Shown here piece after piece: positions 43,974-52,848 of a stretch of DNA of 64,000 bases (the first letter of the stretch is position 1; every line of letters begins with the position of its first letter). The DNA is from Rugamonas fusca (GTDB lineage: Bacteria; Pseudomonadota; Gammaproteobacteria; Burkholderiales; Burkholderiaceae_D): NCBI RefSeq assembly GCF_014042365.1, contig NZ_JACEZS010000024.1:22327-86326 (forward strand). Reading direction: 5' to 3'. Both the position numbers and the translations under genes were made by a program. Below the pieces are notes generated by a model. The model was given only the letters and a program-made list of their open reading frames with translations. It did no database searches and had not been told where the DNA came from.

Positions 43974-46112
43974 TCAGTCGCGCTGGCGCGCCAGCGCTTC
44001 GATGCGGGCGCGGGCGCCGTCGTTGCCGCCGGCCGAGGCATGGTTGGTGGACACGGGCGCCAGCGCCTGCACGGCCGGCTGCTCCTGCACGAACGGCGCG
44101 ATGCCCAGCGCGGTGTCGATCTCGCGCGGGTAGATCAGGTAGCCGCGCGTGATGACGGCGGCCACCTTGCGCACGTCGGCGATGTCCTTGGTCGGATCGC
44201 CATCGACCAGCACCAGGTCGGCCAGCTTGCCGGGCACGATGCTGCCACGTTCATTGCTGGTGCGCGTGTAGCGGGCGCCGTTGCGGGTGGCCACCTGCAG
44301 CGCCTGGGCCGGGGTGAGGCCGGCCTTGACCAGCAATTGCAGTTCCGATTGCAGCGTGAAGCCGGCCAGATCATCCGTGCCAGCCACGATGGGCACGCCG
44401 GCGCGGTACAGGATGCCGACGAACTGCACCATCTTGTCATAGGACTTCTGGTAACGCTGGTAGCTGGCGTCGTCCGCGATCTTCATGGTGCCGACCGAGA
44501 AACCGCGCTTGACGTCCGGCGGCATGTGCTCGGCGATGGGGCCGAACGGCTCGCTCATGTCGCCGTCGCGCTGCTTGAGGAAGGCAAACGCCGACAGCGT
44601 GGGGTCGATGGAAATCTGCTTTTTCGCCAGTTCGGCCACGTAGTCCCTGACCGGCCTGGAATTGAAATCCAGCCCCGCCACTTTTTCGGCCGGCAGCGTG
44701 AAGCGCTCCAGCGTGCGCGTTTCCGTGGTCGGCGTGACGAGGAAGTTCAGCAGCACCTGGTTGATGTGCTGGATCTCGTCGTAGCCCGCGTCCAGCGCCT
44801 GCTGCGCGCGCAGCCCGGCCGGAATGTGGCCCGACACGCGCATGCCGCGGCTGTGGGCATAGGCCACCGTCTCCTTCAGGATCGCCTTCGGGAACGAGTT
44901 GTAGATCTTGAGCTGCGGGTAGCCATGTTCGGCATACCAGTCAATGGCGTTCTTCGCCTGCGCCAGATCCTTGATGACAAATCCGCCATTGGCCGAATAG
45001 GGGCTTTCCCCTTCCAGGAAACCGGCCGGCACCACTTGCGGCGCCAGCAGCTTGCCGGCGACGGTTTCGTCTAGCATCTGCTGCAACTGGGCGTTGTCGT
45101 TGCCCATGTCGCGCACGCTGGTCACGCCAGCCGCCAGGTTCAGCGCGCCGGACCAGCGGTCCACGTGGCCGTGCATGTCGAACAGGCCGGGCAGCATGAT
45201 GCGCCCCCCTGCGTCGATCTGGTTGACGGCACCGCGCACGGGCGCGCCCGCCGGCAGCACGGCCGTGATGCGGCCGCGCAGCACGTACACGTCGGACGGC
45301 GCATCCACGGTGGCCTTCTCGCTGTCGAACACGCGCGCGTTGCGCACCACGGTCAGGCCGGTCAGCGGATGCTGGAGCTGGGCCGCCACGTCGGCCAGCA
45401 TCTTGCTCTCGGCCGCCTTCTGGCGCGTGGCCAGCGCCGCGCCGTTGTGCTGCCAGCCCTGCTCCAGCATGGTGGCGAAACCGGGAATGACGACGCCGAA
45501 CAGGCGCGGCTTGGCGCCCGTGGTGGCCCAGTAGAACGACGGCGACAGGCCGACGCCCGTCTGCGCGACCAGCTGCACGGTCTGGGTTTGCGGGTGGGCC
45601 GCGTCGTCGCCCGTCACTTCCACCGTGTCGAGCACGCGCTGGCTCAGGGTGCCGGACGGCAGCAACGGCAGCTTGCCGTCGGCCGTGGCGGCCAGCGCGG
45701 CGATATTGGCCGACACCACTTCGAAGGAGCTGTTCAGCGGCAGGTAGGCGGCCGGACCGCTGACGCTCTTGCTGCCTTGCTCGGAGGTGGCCTTCCATTG
45801 CGCCTGGTCGCCCTTGCGCTCGAAGTGTTCATTGACGGCGTTGCCGAAGGTGGAACTGCCCTTGACCGTGTATTCGGTCATGGTGCCGTCCGCGCCCACG
45901 CGGAACTGCTCCTCCAGTTCCGGGCCGCGGCCATTGTCCTTGTAGCTGAAGCGCACCTTGGTCAGGCCATCGTCTTCGTGCTGCACCACCTGCTGGCCGA
46001 TCTGCTTGCCGTTTTCGGCGATGATCAGGTATTGGGTGGTGCTGGCGGCATGGGCGGACGCGCCGAACGCGGCGGCCAGGGCCAGGGATAACAGGGAAAG
46101 GCGGTTCAGCAT
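43974..46112 (-). CDS. Exported amidohydrolase family protein
   Basis: 712 residues. Signal peptide (MLNRLSLLSLALAAAFGASAHA), a large N-terminal non-catalytic domain (about 25-250), then a metal-dependent amidohydrolase barrel: HGH at 314-316 (GLFDMHGHVDRW), a likely carboxylated Lys in LKIYNS, further metal His in VSGHIPAG and IQHINQ, and the catalytic Asp in AGTDDLAG. It resembles imidazolonepropionase/prolidase-like hydrolases; substrate unknown. GGAGA lies eight bases before the ATG. The last gene of the leftward run after moeB. Confidence 0.85.
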   Translation of the reverse strand: MLNRLSLLSLALAAAFGASAHAASTTQYLIIAENGKQIGQQVVQHEDDGLTKVRFSYKDNGRGPELEEQFRVGADGTMTEYTVKGSSTFGNAVNEHFERKGDQAQWKATSEQGSKSVSGPAAYLPLNSSFEVVSANIAALAATADGKLPLLPSGTLSQRVLDTVEVTGDDAAHPQTQTVQLVAQTGVGLSPSFYWATTGAKPRLFGVVIPGFATMLEQGWQHNGAALATRQKAAESKMLADVAAQLQHPLTGLTVVRNARVFDSEKATVDAPSDVYVLRGRITAVLPAGAPVRGAVNQIDAGGRIMLPGLFDMHGHVDRWSGALNLAAGVTSVRDMGNDNAQLQQMLDETVAGKLLAPQVVPAGFLEGESPYSANGGFVIKDLAQAKNAIDWYAEHGYPQLKIYNSFPKAILKETVAYAHSRGMRVSGHIPAGLRAQQALDAGYDEIQHINQVLLNFLVTPTTETRTLERFTLPAEKVAGLDFNSRPVRDYVAELAKKQISIDPTLSAFAFLKQRDGDMSEPFGPIAEHMPPDVKRGFSVGTMKIADDASYQRYQKSYDKMVQFVGILYRAGVPIVAGTDDLAGFTLQSELQLLVKAGLTPAQALQVATRNGARYTRTSNERGSIVPGKLADLVLVDGDPTKDIADVRKVAAVITRGYLIYPREIDTALGIAPFVQEQPAVQALAPVSTNHASAGGNDGARARIEALARQRD

Positions 46113-46202
46113 CGTGGGGGTCTCCGTTTTTTGGGGAAGGGATGGAACGTCGTCTCGCATCAATTATGTCGATGCGTTTTGATGATGCGCTTTGTCGCAG
46201 CG

Positions 46203-46967
46203 TTATGCGGGCGGCGGCTGGCGCCCGGCGCACACGGGGCAGTCGGCGTTGCGGGCCACGGCGATGCTGGTCCACTCCATGTGCAGGCCGTCGAGCAGCA
46301 GCAGGCGGCCGGCCAGCGACTGGCCAATGCCCATGATCAGCTTGAGCGCTTCGGCCGCCTGCATGGCGCCCACCACGCCCACCAGTGGCGCGAACACGCC
46401 CATGGTGGAACAGGCCACGTCCTCGAATTTCTGATCCTGCGGGAACAGGCAGGAGTAGCACGGCTGCGCGCCGCCGCGCGGATCGAACACGCTGACCTGG
46501 CCGTCGAAGCGGATCACGGCGCCCGACACCAGCGGCTTGTTGTGGGCCACGCAGGCACGGTTGACGGCATGGCGGGTGGCGAAGTTGTCGGTGCAGTCGA
46601 GCACCACGTCGGCCGCCGCCACCAGTTCGGCCAGGCGGGCGTCGTCCACCCGCTCGACCAGCGCCTCGATGACGATTTCGGGATTGATCTGTTCCAGCGT
46701 CAGCTGCGCCGAGGTGGCCTTGGGCTGGCCCACGCGCGCCGTCGTATGGGCGATCTGGCGCTGCAGGTTGGTCAGGTCCACCGTGTCGTTGTCGACCAGG
46801 GTCAGCTTGCCCACGCCGGACGAGGCCAAATACATGGCGGCCGGCGAACCGAGGCCGCCGGCGCCGATCACCAGCGCGTGCGCCTGCAGCAGGGCCGTCT
46901 GGCCTTCAATGCCGATTTCGTCGAGGAGGATGTGGCGCGAGTAGCGCAGCAGTTGCGAGTCGTTCAT
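46203..46967 (-). CDS. moeB: Molybdopterin-synthase adenylyltransferase-like protein (ThiF/MoeB family)
   Basis: 254-residue E1-like enzyme that adenylates the C-terminal glycine of a sulfur-carrier protein (MoaD or ThiS). Begins MNDSQLLRYSRHILLDEIGIEG; ATP site GAGGLGSPAAMYLASSGVG, DNDTVDLTNLQRQ, and DCTDNFATR. Zinc cysteines are CYSC and CPVC; a candidate catalytic Cys is in EDVACSTMGV. No C-terminal rhodanese domain. MoeB versus ThiF cannot be decided from sequence. Lies 37 bases after the S41 protease stop. Confidence 0.9.
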   Translation of the reverse strand: MNDSQLLRYSRHILLDEIGIEGQTALLQAHALVIGAGGLGSPAAMYLASSGVGKLTLVDNDTVDLTNLQRQIAHTTARVGQPKATSAQLTLEQINPEIVIEALVERVDDARLAELVAAADVVLDCTDNFATRHAVNRACVAHNKPLVSGAVIRFDGQVSVFDPRGGAQPCYSCLFPQDQKFEDVACSTMGVFAPLVGVVGAMQAAEALKLIMGIGQSLAGRLLLLDGLHMEWTSIAVARNADCPVCAGRQPPPA

Positions 46968-47004
46968 CGGTGGGGGACTGGACCGGCACTGGGGCGCCGG
47001 CCGC

Positions 47005-48564
47005 TTATTTTTTGGTCGGAGTCGGCTTGGTGTCGGGTTTGGAGTCCGCCTTGGCGTCGGTCTTGACGTCCGCCTTGACGGCCGGGATGGCTTCCGCCCT
47101 GGTGTCGGACTTGGCGGCCGGCTTGGCTTCCGCTTTCGCATCAGCCACGGCCGCGCCTTCGGCCTTGGCCAGCTTGACGGGCAAGCCCTTGAAGTGGTTC
47201 AGGGCCTGCGCCAGCTGGAAGTCGTCCCTGGAGCCGTACTCGAACGGCTTTTGCTTGCGGGCCGCGGCCAGCAGGCGCTGCTCCTCTTCCAGCTCGTCGC
47301 GCTTGTCGGCGCGGGCCACCGCGCCCGCAGCGCCATCCTGGCCGTCGTCGCTGCCCAGGTGCTTTTGCAGGTCGGCCTCGCGCACGCGCAAGCCGTTCAG
47401 GCCATCGCCATCGGCCGTTTCATCGACCAGCAGGTCAGGCACGATGCCCTTGGCCTGGATCGAGCGGTTGTGCGGGGTGTAGTAGCGGGCCGTGGTCAGC
47501 TTGACGGCGGTATCGGCCGTCAGCTGGCGCAGCGTCTGCACCGAGCCTTTGCCGAAGGTTTGCGAACCCATGATGATGGCGCGCTTGTAATCCTGCAGTG
47601 CGCCGGCCACGATCTCCGAAGCCGAGGCCGAGCCGCCGTTGACCAGCACCACCAGCGGCACGTCCTTGAGCGCGGGCGGCAGCTTGGCCAGCGGGTCGCC
47701 GCCATTGCGGCCGGCGTAGAACTCGCGGCGGCCGTAGAAAGTCTGTTTCGATTCGAGCAGCTGGCCGTTGGTGGAGACGATCACGGCGTCCTTGGGCAGG
47801 AAGGCGGCCGACACGCCGATCGCGCCCGGCACCACGCCGCCCGGATCGTTGCGCAGGTCCAGCACCATGCCCTTGATGTGCGGGTCCTGGGCGTACAGGG
47901 CGCCGATCTTCCTGGCCATGTCTTCCACGGTCGGTTCCTGGAACTGCGAGATGCGCACCCACGCGTAGCCGGGTTCGATCATCTTGGCCTTGACGCTCTG
48001 GACCCGGATTTCCTCGCGCACGATGGTCAGCGTGAGCGGCTTGTCCAGTTCCTTGCGGGTGATGTTGAGCACCACCTTGGAATGGGGCTCGCCGCGCATC
48101 TTCTTGACGGCTTCCTCCAGCGTCAGGCCCTTGATCGGGTTGCCGTCGATGCGCGTGATCAGGTCGCCGGCCTTGATGCCGGCCTTGAACGCGGGCGTGT
48201 CCTCGATCGGCGACACCACCTTGATGTAGCCGTCTTCCATGCCCACTTCGATGCCGATGCCGACGAACTTGCCGGCCACCGTCTCGCGCATTTCATTGAA
48301 CGCCTTCTTGTCCAGGTAGACGGAATGGGGGTCGAGCGAGGACACCATGCCGGAAATGGCTTCCGTCAGCAGCTTCTTGTCGTCCACGCTTTCCACGTAG
48401 TCGGACTTGATCAGGCTGAACACGTCCGACAACTGGCGCAGCTCTTCCAGCGGCAGGGGCGACACGCCGGCCTTTTGGGCGATGGCGGAAAACTGCAGGG
48501 AAGCCGTGATGCCGGCCACCATGCCCAGGCCGATCAGGCCGAAACTCTTGACTTTGTTGCCCAT
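47005..48564 (-). CDS. ctpA: S41 family C-terminal processing peptidase
   Basis: 519-residue periplasmic serine protease. An N-terminal signal anchor (LIGLGMVAGITASLQFSAIA), a PDZ domain (about 97-180; FVGIGIEVGMEDGYIKVVSP), and the S41 catalytic core with Ser314 (NGGSASASEI) and Lys339 (TFGKGSVQ), 25 residues apart as in Prc and CtpB. The C-terminus is a low-complexity Lys/Asp/Ala/Pro tail (about 455-519). Co-oriented with envC; CtpA-EnvC-type pairs act in cell-wall hydrolase control (inference from family). Confidence 0.94.
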   Translation of the reverse strand: MGNKVKSFGLIGLGMVAGITASLQFSAIAQKAGVSPLPLEELRQLSDVFSLIKSDYVESVDDKKLLTEAISGMVSSLDPHSVYLDKKAFNEMRETVAGKFVGIGIEVGMEDGYIKVVSPIEDTPAFKAGIKAGDLITRIDGNPIKGLTLEEAVKKMRGEPHSKVVLNITRKELDKPLTLTIVREEIRVQSVKAKMIEPGYAWVRISQFQEPTVEDMARKIGALYAQDPHIKGMVLDLRNDPGGVVPGAIGVSAAFLPKDAVIVSTNGQLLESKQTFYGRREFYAGRNGGDPLAKLPPALKDVPLVVLVNGGSASASEIVAGALQDYKRAIIMGSQTFGKGSVQTLRQLTADTAVKLTTARYYTPHNRSIQAKGIVPDLLVDETADGDGLNGLRVREADLQKHLGSDDGQDGAAGAVARADKRDELEEEQRLLAAARKQKPFEYGSRDDFQLAQALNHFKGLPVKLAKAEGAAVADAKAEAKPAAKSDTRAEAIPAVKADVKTDAKADSKPDTKPTPTKK

Positions 48565-48609
48565 GAAACCTCTGCGGCCGATAACGGCGGACTAAAACGG
48601 CTGAAAACG

Positions 48610-50121
48610 CTAGAACCTGACCCAGCCAGCCGGATCGAACGGACGGCCCTGGTGGCGAAGCTCGAAGTATAAACCTGATTCTTCGTTACCGCCGCTGTTT
48701 CCGGCGCTGGCGATGGCGTCGCCCGCCTTGACGATGTCGCCGGCCCGTTTGAGCAGCGACTGGTTATTGCCGTAGATGCTCATGTACTGGCCGCCGTGGT
48801 CAACGATGATGAGGTTGCCGAAACCGCGCAGCCATTCCGCGAACACCACGCGGCCGGCGGCGATGGCGTGGATGTCCGCCCCTTCGGTGGCGCGGATGAA
48901 CACGCCCTTCCAGCTGGGGCCGTCGCCCCGCTTGGCGCCGAATTTGGCGGCCAGCTTGCCGGCCACGGGCGCGCGCAACTGGCCTTTCAAGGCTTCGAAC
49001 GCGCCGGCCGGCGCGGCCGGTGCCAGGGCAATATCGGCCGGCTTGGCGGCTGGGGGCGTGGAAGACTCGTCCTTCGGTTCCGGCTTGGGCTGCTGGGCCA
49101 CCTTGGGTTCGTCCACAACTATCGGTTCGGGCTTGACGGGTGGCTTGACGGGTGCTGGCGGCAACTTGGCGGCGCCGGTCTTGCCCGCCTTGGCCAGCCG
49201 TTCGCGTTCGGCGCGTGCCTCGGCCTCGGCCGCGCGGGCCTTGGCCAGCGCCTGGGCCTTCGCTTCGGCCTCGGCCTTGGCCTTGGCGGCGCGGGCGGCG
49301 GCCAGTGCCTGCTGGCGGCGCTGCTCGGCGGCGGCGGCCTCGGCCTGTTCCTTGATCAGGCGCGACAGCTTGTCGACCAGGCCGGCCATGCGCTGCTCGT
49401 CGCGCTCGACGTTGCCCGCTTCCTTGCGCTGGGCCGCCAGCCGCTTGGACAGCGTGGCCAGCAAGGCCGCACGGCGGCCTTTTTCCTGCTCCAGCAAGGC
49501 TTTTTGCTGTAATTCCTCTGCCGCGATCTCAGCCAGCTCGTCCTTGGCGTTCTGCGCCTCGGCCTGGTTGGCTTCCACCGCCTTCAGATTGGCCCGCAAC
49601 GCGTCCAGCAGACGGGCTTGTGCCTGCGACACATAGGCCAGCATCTGCAAGTCGCGGTTGATGCGGTTGGGGTTGTCACCTGACAACAATAACTTGATGC
49701 GATCCTCATTGCCCGCCACGTACTGCTGGCGCAGCAGCCGGGACAGCTGCTGCTTTTGCTGCTCGACCGTCACCACCAGCCGGTCGTGCTCGACCGACAG
49801 GCGGGCCAGCTTGTCGTTGGTGGCGGCCTGCTCGGCCGTCAGGTCGCGCAGCGTGCGGTTGGCGTCGGAAATGGCTTGCTCGGACTCGGCCAGGGTGTCG
49901 GCCGCGTCATCCTTGGCCGACTCCGTCTTGCTGATGTCGCGCTTGAGGGCGCTGAGCTTTTGCTGCAAGCCGGCGCGCTCGGCCTCGGCCGCCGCCTTCT
50001 GCTTGGCGCGCTCCGTGGTGCGGGCGTGCGCCGTGCCGCCGGCCAGGGCCATGGTCAGCAGGGCGCACAACAGGACAGCTACGCCGCGGCCGCGGCCGCG
50101 GGGGACATGAGGCAGCGGCAA
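48610..50121 (-). CDS. envC: Murein hydrolase activator EnvC-like protein
   Basis: 503 residues, exported (LLCALLTMALAGGTAHA). A long coiled coil (about 36-300, rich in Ala, Glu, Lys, Gln) is followed by a Pro/Lys-rich linker and a degenerate LytM (M23) domain: RATEGADIHAIAAGRVVFA, NLIIVDHGGQYMSIYGN and LYFELRHQG. Zinc ligands of active LytM enzymes are mostly missing, as expected of an amidase activator at the division septum. The start is TTG 50121, one base after the gpmA stop, with AAGGGAAGG inside gpmA as ribosome site. Confidence 0.93.
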   Translation of the reverse strand: MPLPHVPRGRGRGVAVLLCALLTMALAGGTAHARTTERAKQKAAAEAERAGLQQKLSALKRDISKTESAKDDAADTLAESEQAISDANRTLRDLTAEQAATNDKLARLSVEHDRLVVTVEQQKQQLSRLLRQQYVAGNEDRIKLLLSGDNPNRINRDLQMLAYVSQAQARLLDALRANLKAVEANQAEAQNAKDELAEIAAEELQQKALLEQEKGRRAALLATLSKRLAAQRKEAGNVERDEQRMAGLVDKLSRLIKEQAEAAAAEQRRQQALAAARAAKAKAEAEAKAQALAKARAAEAEARAERERLAKAGKTGAAKLPPAPVKPPVKPEPIVVDEPKVAQQPKPEPKDESSTPPAAKPADIALAPAAPAGAFEALKGQLRAPVAGKLAAKFGAKRGDGPSWKGVFIRATEGADIHAIAAGRVVFAEWLRGFGNLIIVDHGGQYMSIYGNNQSLLKRAGDIVKAGDAIASAGNSGGNEESGLYFELRHQGRPFDPAGWVRF

Positions 50122-50122
50122 A

Positions 50123-50869
50123 TTACTTGGCCTTCCCTTGGTTGGCCACGGCCGCTTGCGCCGCCGCGATGGCGGCCGCGTCGCCCAGGTAGTAATGGCG
50201 GATCGGCTTGAGGTCGGCGTCCAGCTCGTACACGAGCGGCTGGCCGTTGGGGATGTTCAGGCCGACGATGTCCTCATCGCTGATGCCGTCGAGCATCTTG
50301 ATCAGGGCGCGCAGGCTGTTGCCGTGGGCCGAGATCAGGATTTGCTTGCCGGCGCGGATGGCGGGGGCGATTTCCTCGTCCCAGGCCGGCATCACGCGGG
50401 CCACGGTGTCCTTCAGGCATTCGGTCAGGGGGATGGACGACTTGGGCAGGCCGGCGTAGCGCGGGTCGTTGAACGAGGTGCGGTCGTCGTTCTCGGCCAG
50501 CGGCGGCGGCGGGGTGTCGTAGCTGCGGCGCCACACCAGCACTTGCTCGTCGCCGTACTTGGCGGCCGTTTCCGCCTTGTCCAGGCCTTGCAGGGCGCCG
50601 TAGTGGCGCTCGTTGAGGCGCCAGTCGTGCTTGATCGGCAGGTACATCATATCCATCGCGTCCAGCGTCAGCCACAGGGTGCGGATGGCGCGCTTGAGCA
50701 CCGAGGTATAGGCCAGGTCGAAGGTGAAACCGGCTTCCTTCAGGACGGCGCCGGCCGCCTTCGCTTCGGCGATGCCTTTTTCCGTCAGGTCAACGTCGGT
50801 CCAGCCGGTGAAGCGGTTCGACAGGTTCCAGGTGGATTCGCCATGGCGCATGAATACGATTTTGTACAT
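50123..50869 (-). CDS. gpmA: 2,3-bisphosphoglycerate-dependent phosphoglycerate mutase
   Basis: Glycolytic interconversion of 3- and 2-phosphoglycerate. 248 residues. Phospho-acceptor His9 in FMRHGESTWN, FTGWTDVDLTEKG, LNERHYGALQGLDKAE and the second His in SAHGNSLRALIK. It heads the leftward unit gpmA-envC-ctpA-moeB, an order I recall as common in Burkholderiales. Confidence 0.97.
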   Translation of the reverse strand: MYKIVFMRHGESTWNLSNRFTGWTDVDLTEKGIAEAKAAGAVLKEAGFTFDLAYTSVLKRAIRTLWLTLDAMDMMYLPIKHDWRLNERHYGALQGLDKAETAAKYGDEQVLVWRRSYDTPPPPLAENDDRTSFNDPRYAGLPKSSIPLTECLKDTVARVMPAWDEEIAPAIRAGKQILISAHGNSLRALIKMLDGISDEDIVGLNIPNGQPLVYELDADLKPIRHYYLGDAAAIAAAQAAVANQGKAK

Positions 50870-50975
50870 AGGACTATCTTCAAAAAGGAGTGAACGGACA
50901 GAAAAACGCGGCTAACAGAACTCTTCCAGCCTTCTATTTTATAATGCGCGCATCAACTTCAACCATTGGACCACC

Positions 50976-51377
50976 GTGAAATTCTTCATTGATAATATTT
51001 TCATCATCGCCATCGTGCTCGTTTCGGGCGGCGCCCTGCTGTGGCCAGCCCTGACCCAACGGGGCAAGCGCGCCTCGGCGCTGGAAGTGACTCAGTTGAT
51101 AAACCGCGGCAAAGCCACCATTGTGGATGTACGCGACGCCACCGAGTTCGCCACCGGACACTTGCCTAACGCCAAGAACATTCCGCTGGCCGAGCTGGCC
51201 CAGCGCGTGGGCGAACTCGATGGCGCGAAAAGCAAGAGCGTAATCGTGGTGTGCCAGAGCGGCGCCCGCGCCGCCTCGGCCGCCGGCCTGCTGCAAAAGG
51301 CCGGCTTCGCCGAAGTCGTCAATCTGGATGGTGGTGTTGCCGCGTGGAAAACCGCCGGCCTGCCGCTGTCGAAATAA
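50976..51377 (+). CDS. Membrane-anchored rhodanese-like protein
   Basis: 133 residues. One N-terminal membrane segment (IDNIFIIAIVLVSGGALLWPAL), then a single rhodanese domain with VDVRDATEFATGHLPNA and the active-site loop CQSGARAAS (persulfide-forming Cys). Probably a sulfurtransferase facing the cytoplasm. 15 bases upstream of grxC, same transcript likely. Divergent from gpmA. Confidence 0.9.
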   Translation: MKFFIDNIFIIAIVLVSGGALLWPALTQRGKRASALEVTQLINRGKATIVDVRDATEFATGHLPNAKNIPLAELAQRVGELDGAKSKSVIVVCQSGARAASAAGLLQKAGFAEVVNLDGGVAAWKTAGLPLSK

Positions 51378-51392
51378 AGGAAGGAAGTTTGC

Positions 51393-51653
51393 ATGACCGC
51401 CCCCGTCACCCTGTATAGCACCGCCGTTTGCCCCTACTGCGTGCGCGCCGAGCGCCTGCTGGAAGCCAAAGGCGTGACCGCGATCAACAAGATCCGCGTC
51501 GACCTCGACCCTGAACAGCGCGTCGCGATGATGGAACGCACGGGCCGCCGCACGGTGCCCCAGATTTACATCGGCGAAACCCACGTCGGTGGCTTCGACG
51601 ACCTGTACGCGCTCGACCAGGCCGGCGGCCTGGACCCCTTGTTAAAAGGTTAA
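51393..51653 (+). CDS. grxC: Glutaredoxin 3
   Basis: 86-residue GSH-dependent disulfide reductase. Dithiol active site CPYC (13-16), the cis-Pro motif GRRTVPQIYIG and the glutathione-contact GGFDDLYALD are all present. Part of the rhodanese-grxC-secB group; GGAAGG precedes the ATG. Confidence 0.96.
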   Translation: MTAPVTLYSTAVCPYCVRAERLLEAKGVTAINKIRVDLDPEQRVAMMERTGRRTVPQIYIGETHVGGFDDLYALDQAGGLDPLLKG

Positions 51654-51667
51654 GCACCCCCAAATAC

Positions 51668-51726
51668 AACGCGAGGGCGGAAATCGTCGGATTTTGAATT
51701 GGTTTTGATACAATTGCCCTCGCGTT
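51668..51726. repeat. 11-bp inverted repeat in the grxC-secB gap
   Basis: AACGCGAGGGC at 51668-51678 and its exact reverse complement at 51716-51726, separated by a 37-base A+T-rich spacer containing TACAAT. It could be a long-loop terminator of grxC or an operator around the secB promoter. Confidence 0.5.
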
Positions 51727-51810
51727 TGATTTGAGCCTTCCACAAGACCTCGCAAACAAACTTACACGGGGCGGCGCTGCCGCTCGTTTCCACTATAACG
51801 AAAGCGTTCC

Positions 51811-52287
51811 ATGTCTGAAGAAAACCTGCAACCAGTATTCCAAATCCAACGCGTCTACCTGAAAGACATGTCGCTGGAACAACCGAATTCCCCAGCCATC
51901 TTCCTGGAACAGGAAGCGCCAACCATCGAAGTGGCCCTGGACGTGGGCGCCGAGCCCCTGGCCGACGGCATCTTCGAATCGACCGTGACCATCACCGTGA
52001 CCGCCAAGGTCAAGGATAAAGTGGCGTTCCTGGTCGAAGGCAAGCAAGGCGGCATCTTCGAGGCACGCAACATTCCTGCCGAACAACTGGACCCGCTGCT
52101 GGGTATCGGCTGCCCGAACATCGTCTACCCTTACCTGCGCGCCAACATCGCCGACGTGATCACCCGTGCCGGCTTCCCGCCCGTGCACCTGGCTGAGATC
52201 AACTTCGAAGTGTTCTACCAGCAGCGCATGGCAGCGATGGCCGAAGCGGCCGCCAAGGCCAACGGCGCCGCCGCACCAGCGAACTAA
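51811..52287 (+). CDS. secB: Protein-export chaperone SecB
   Basis: 158-residue cytosolic tetrameric chaperone that delivers preproteins to SecA. Conserved FQIQRVYLKDMSLEQPNSP near the N-terminus, the acidic SecA contact region EVALDVGAEPL, and RANIADVITRAGFPPVHLAEINFEVFY. Preceded by a 157-base leader with an inverted repeat; a G+C-rich terminator-like hairpin follows. Confidence 0.97.
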   Translation: MSEENLQPVFQIQRVYLKDMSLEQPNSPAIFLEQEAPTIEVALDVGAEPLADGIFESTVTITVTAKVKDKVAFLVEGKQGGIFEARNIPAEQLDPLLGIGCPNIVYPYLRANIADVITRAGFPPVHLAEINFEVFYQQRMAAMAEAAAKANGAAAPAN

Positions 52288-52304
52288 GCAAGACAGCAAG
52301 CCAG

Positions 52305-52340
52305 ACCGGCGGGCCGCGTCACACGCGCCCGCCGGTTTGT
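52305..52340 (+). terminator. Terminator-like hairpin after secB
   Basis: ACCGGCGGG (52305-52313) pairs with CCCGCCGGT (52328-52336), extended by GCG pairs inside, then TTGTT. 17 bases after the secB stop. Confidence 0.65.
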
Positions 52341-52357
52341 TACCTTTAAGGCAAGCA

Positions 52358-52801
52358 ATGACTTTTCCCCGTTGGATTGCAGGCGCCCTGCTGTTGTTGG
52401 CCACGGCCACCAGCCAGGCGTTCGACTTCAAGACGGTGGGCGCGGCCCCGGCCATTTTGTACGATGCTCCCTCCACCAAGGGCGGCAAGCTGTTCATCGT
52501 GCCACGCGGCACCCCGCTGGAAGTGGTGCTGACCTACGGCGACTGGGTCAAGGTGCGCGACCTGAGCGGCGAGCTGGCGTGGACGGAAGCGAAAGGCCTG
52601 AGCGCCAAGCGCAACGTGATCGTGCGTACGGCCAACGTCAAGATCCGCGCCACGGCCGACGACAATGGCGCCCCCGTGTTCATCGCCGACAAGGGCGTGC
52701 TGCTGGAACTGGCCGAACCGGCCGCCGGCGGCTGGGTCAAGGTGCGTCACCGCGACGGCCTGACCGGCTACATCAAGAATACCGACATCTGGGGCCTGTG
52801 A
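52358..52801 (+). CDS. Exported SH3-domain protein
   Basis: 147 residues. Signal peptide (FPRWIAGALLLLATATSQA) followed by two bacterial SH3-like units (about 25-80 with PLEVVLTYGDWVKVRDLSGELAWTE-type core, and about 83-147 with NVKIRATADDNGAPVF and GGWVKVRHRDGLTGYI). Probably periplasmic peptide or cell-wall binding. It sits between secB and gpsA, 47 bases before gpsA. ATG 52358 follows AAGGCAA. Confidence 0.85.
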   Translation: MTFPRWIAGALLLLATATSQAFDFKTVGAAPAILYDAPSTKGGKLFIVPRGTPLEVVLTYGDWVKVRDLSGELAWTEAKGLSAKRNVIVRTANVKIRATADDNGAPVFIADKGVLLELAEPAAGGWVKVRHRDGLTGYIKNTDIWGL

Positions 52802-52848
52802 GGCCCAGGGCGGCATGACGCCGCCCATTCAACGCTGCCCGAGGCGCC

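Noticed and set aside
46203..47141. Extended N-terminus of the MoeB-like protein
   Set aside because: The first 58 residues are an Arg/Pro/Ser-rich overlap with the low-complexity end of the S41 gene; the family start MNDSQLLRYSRHI is at 46967.
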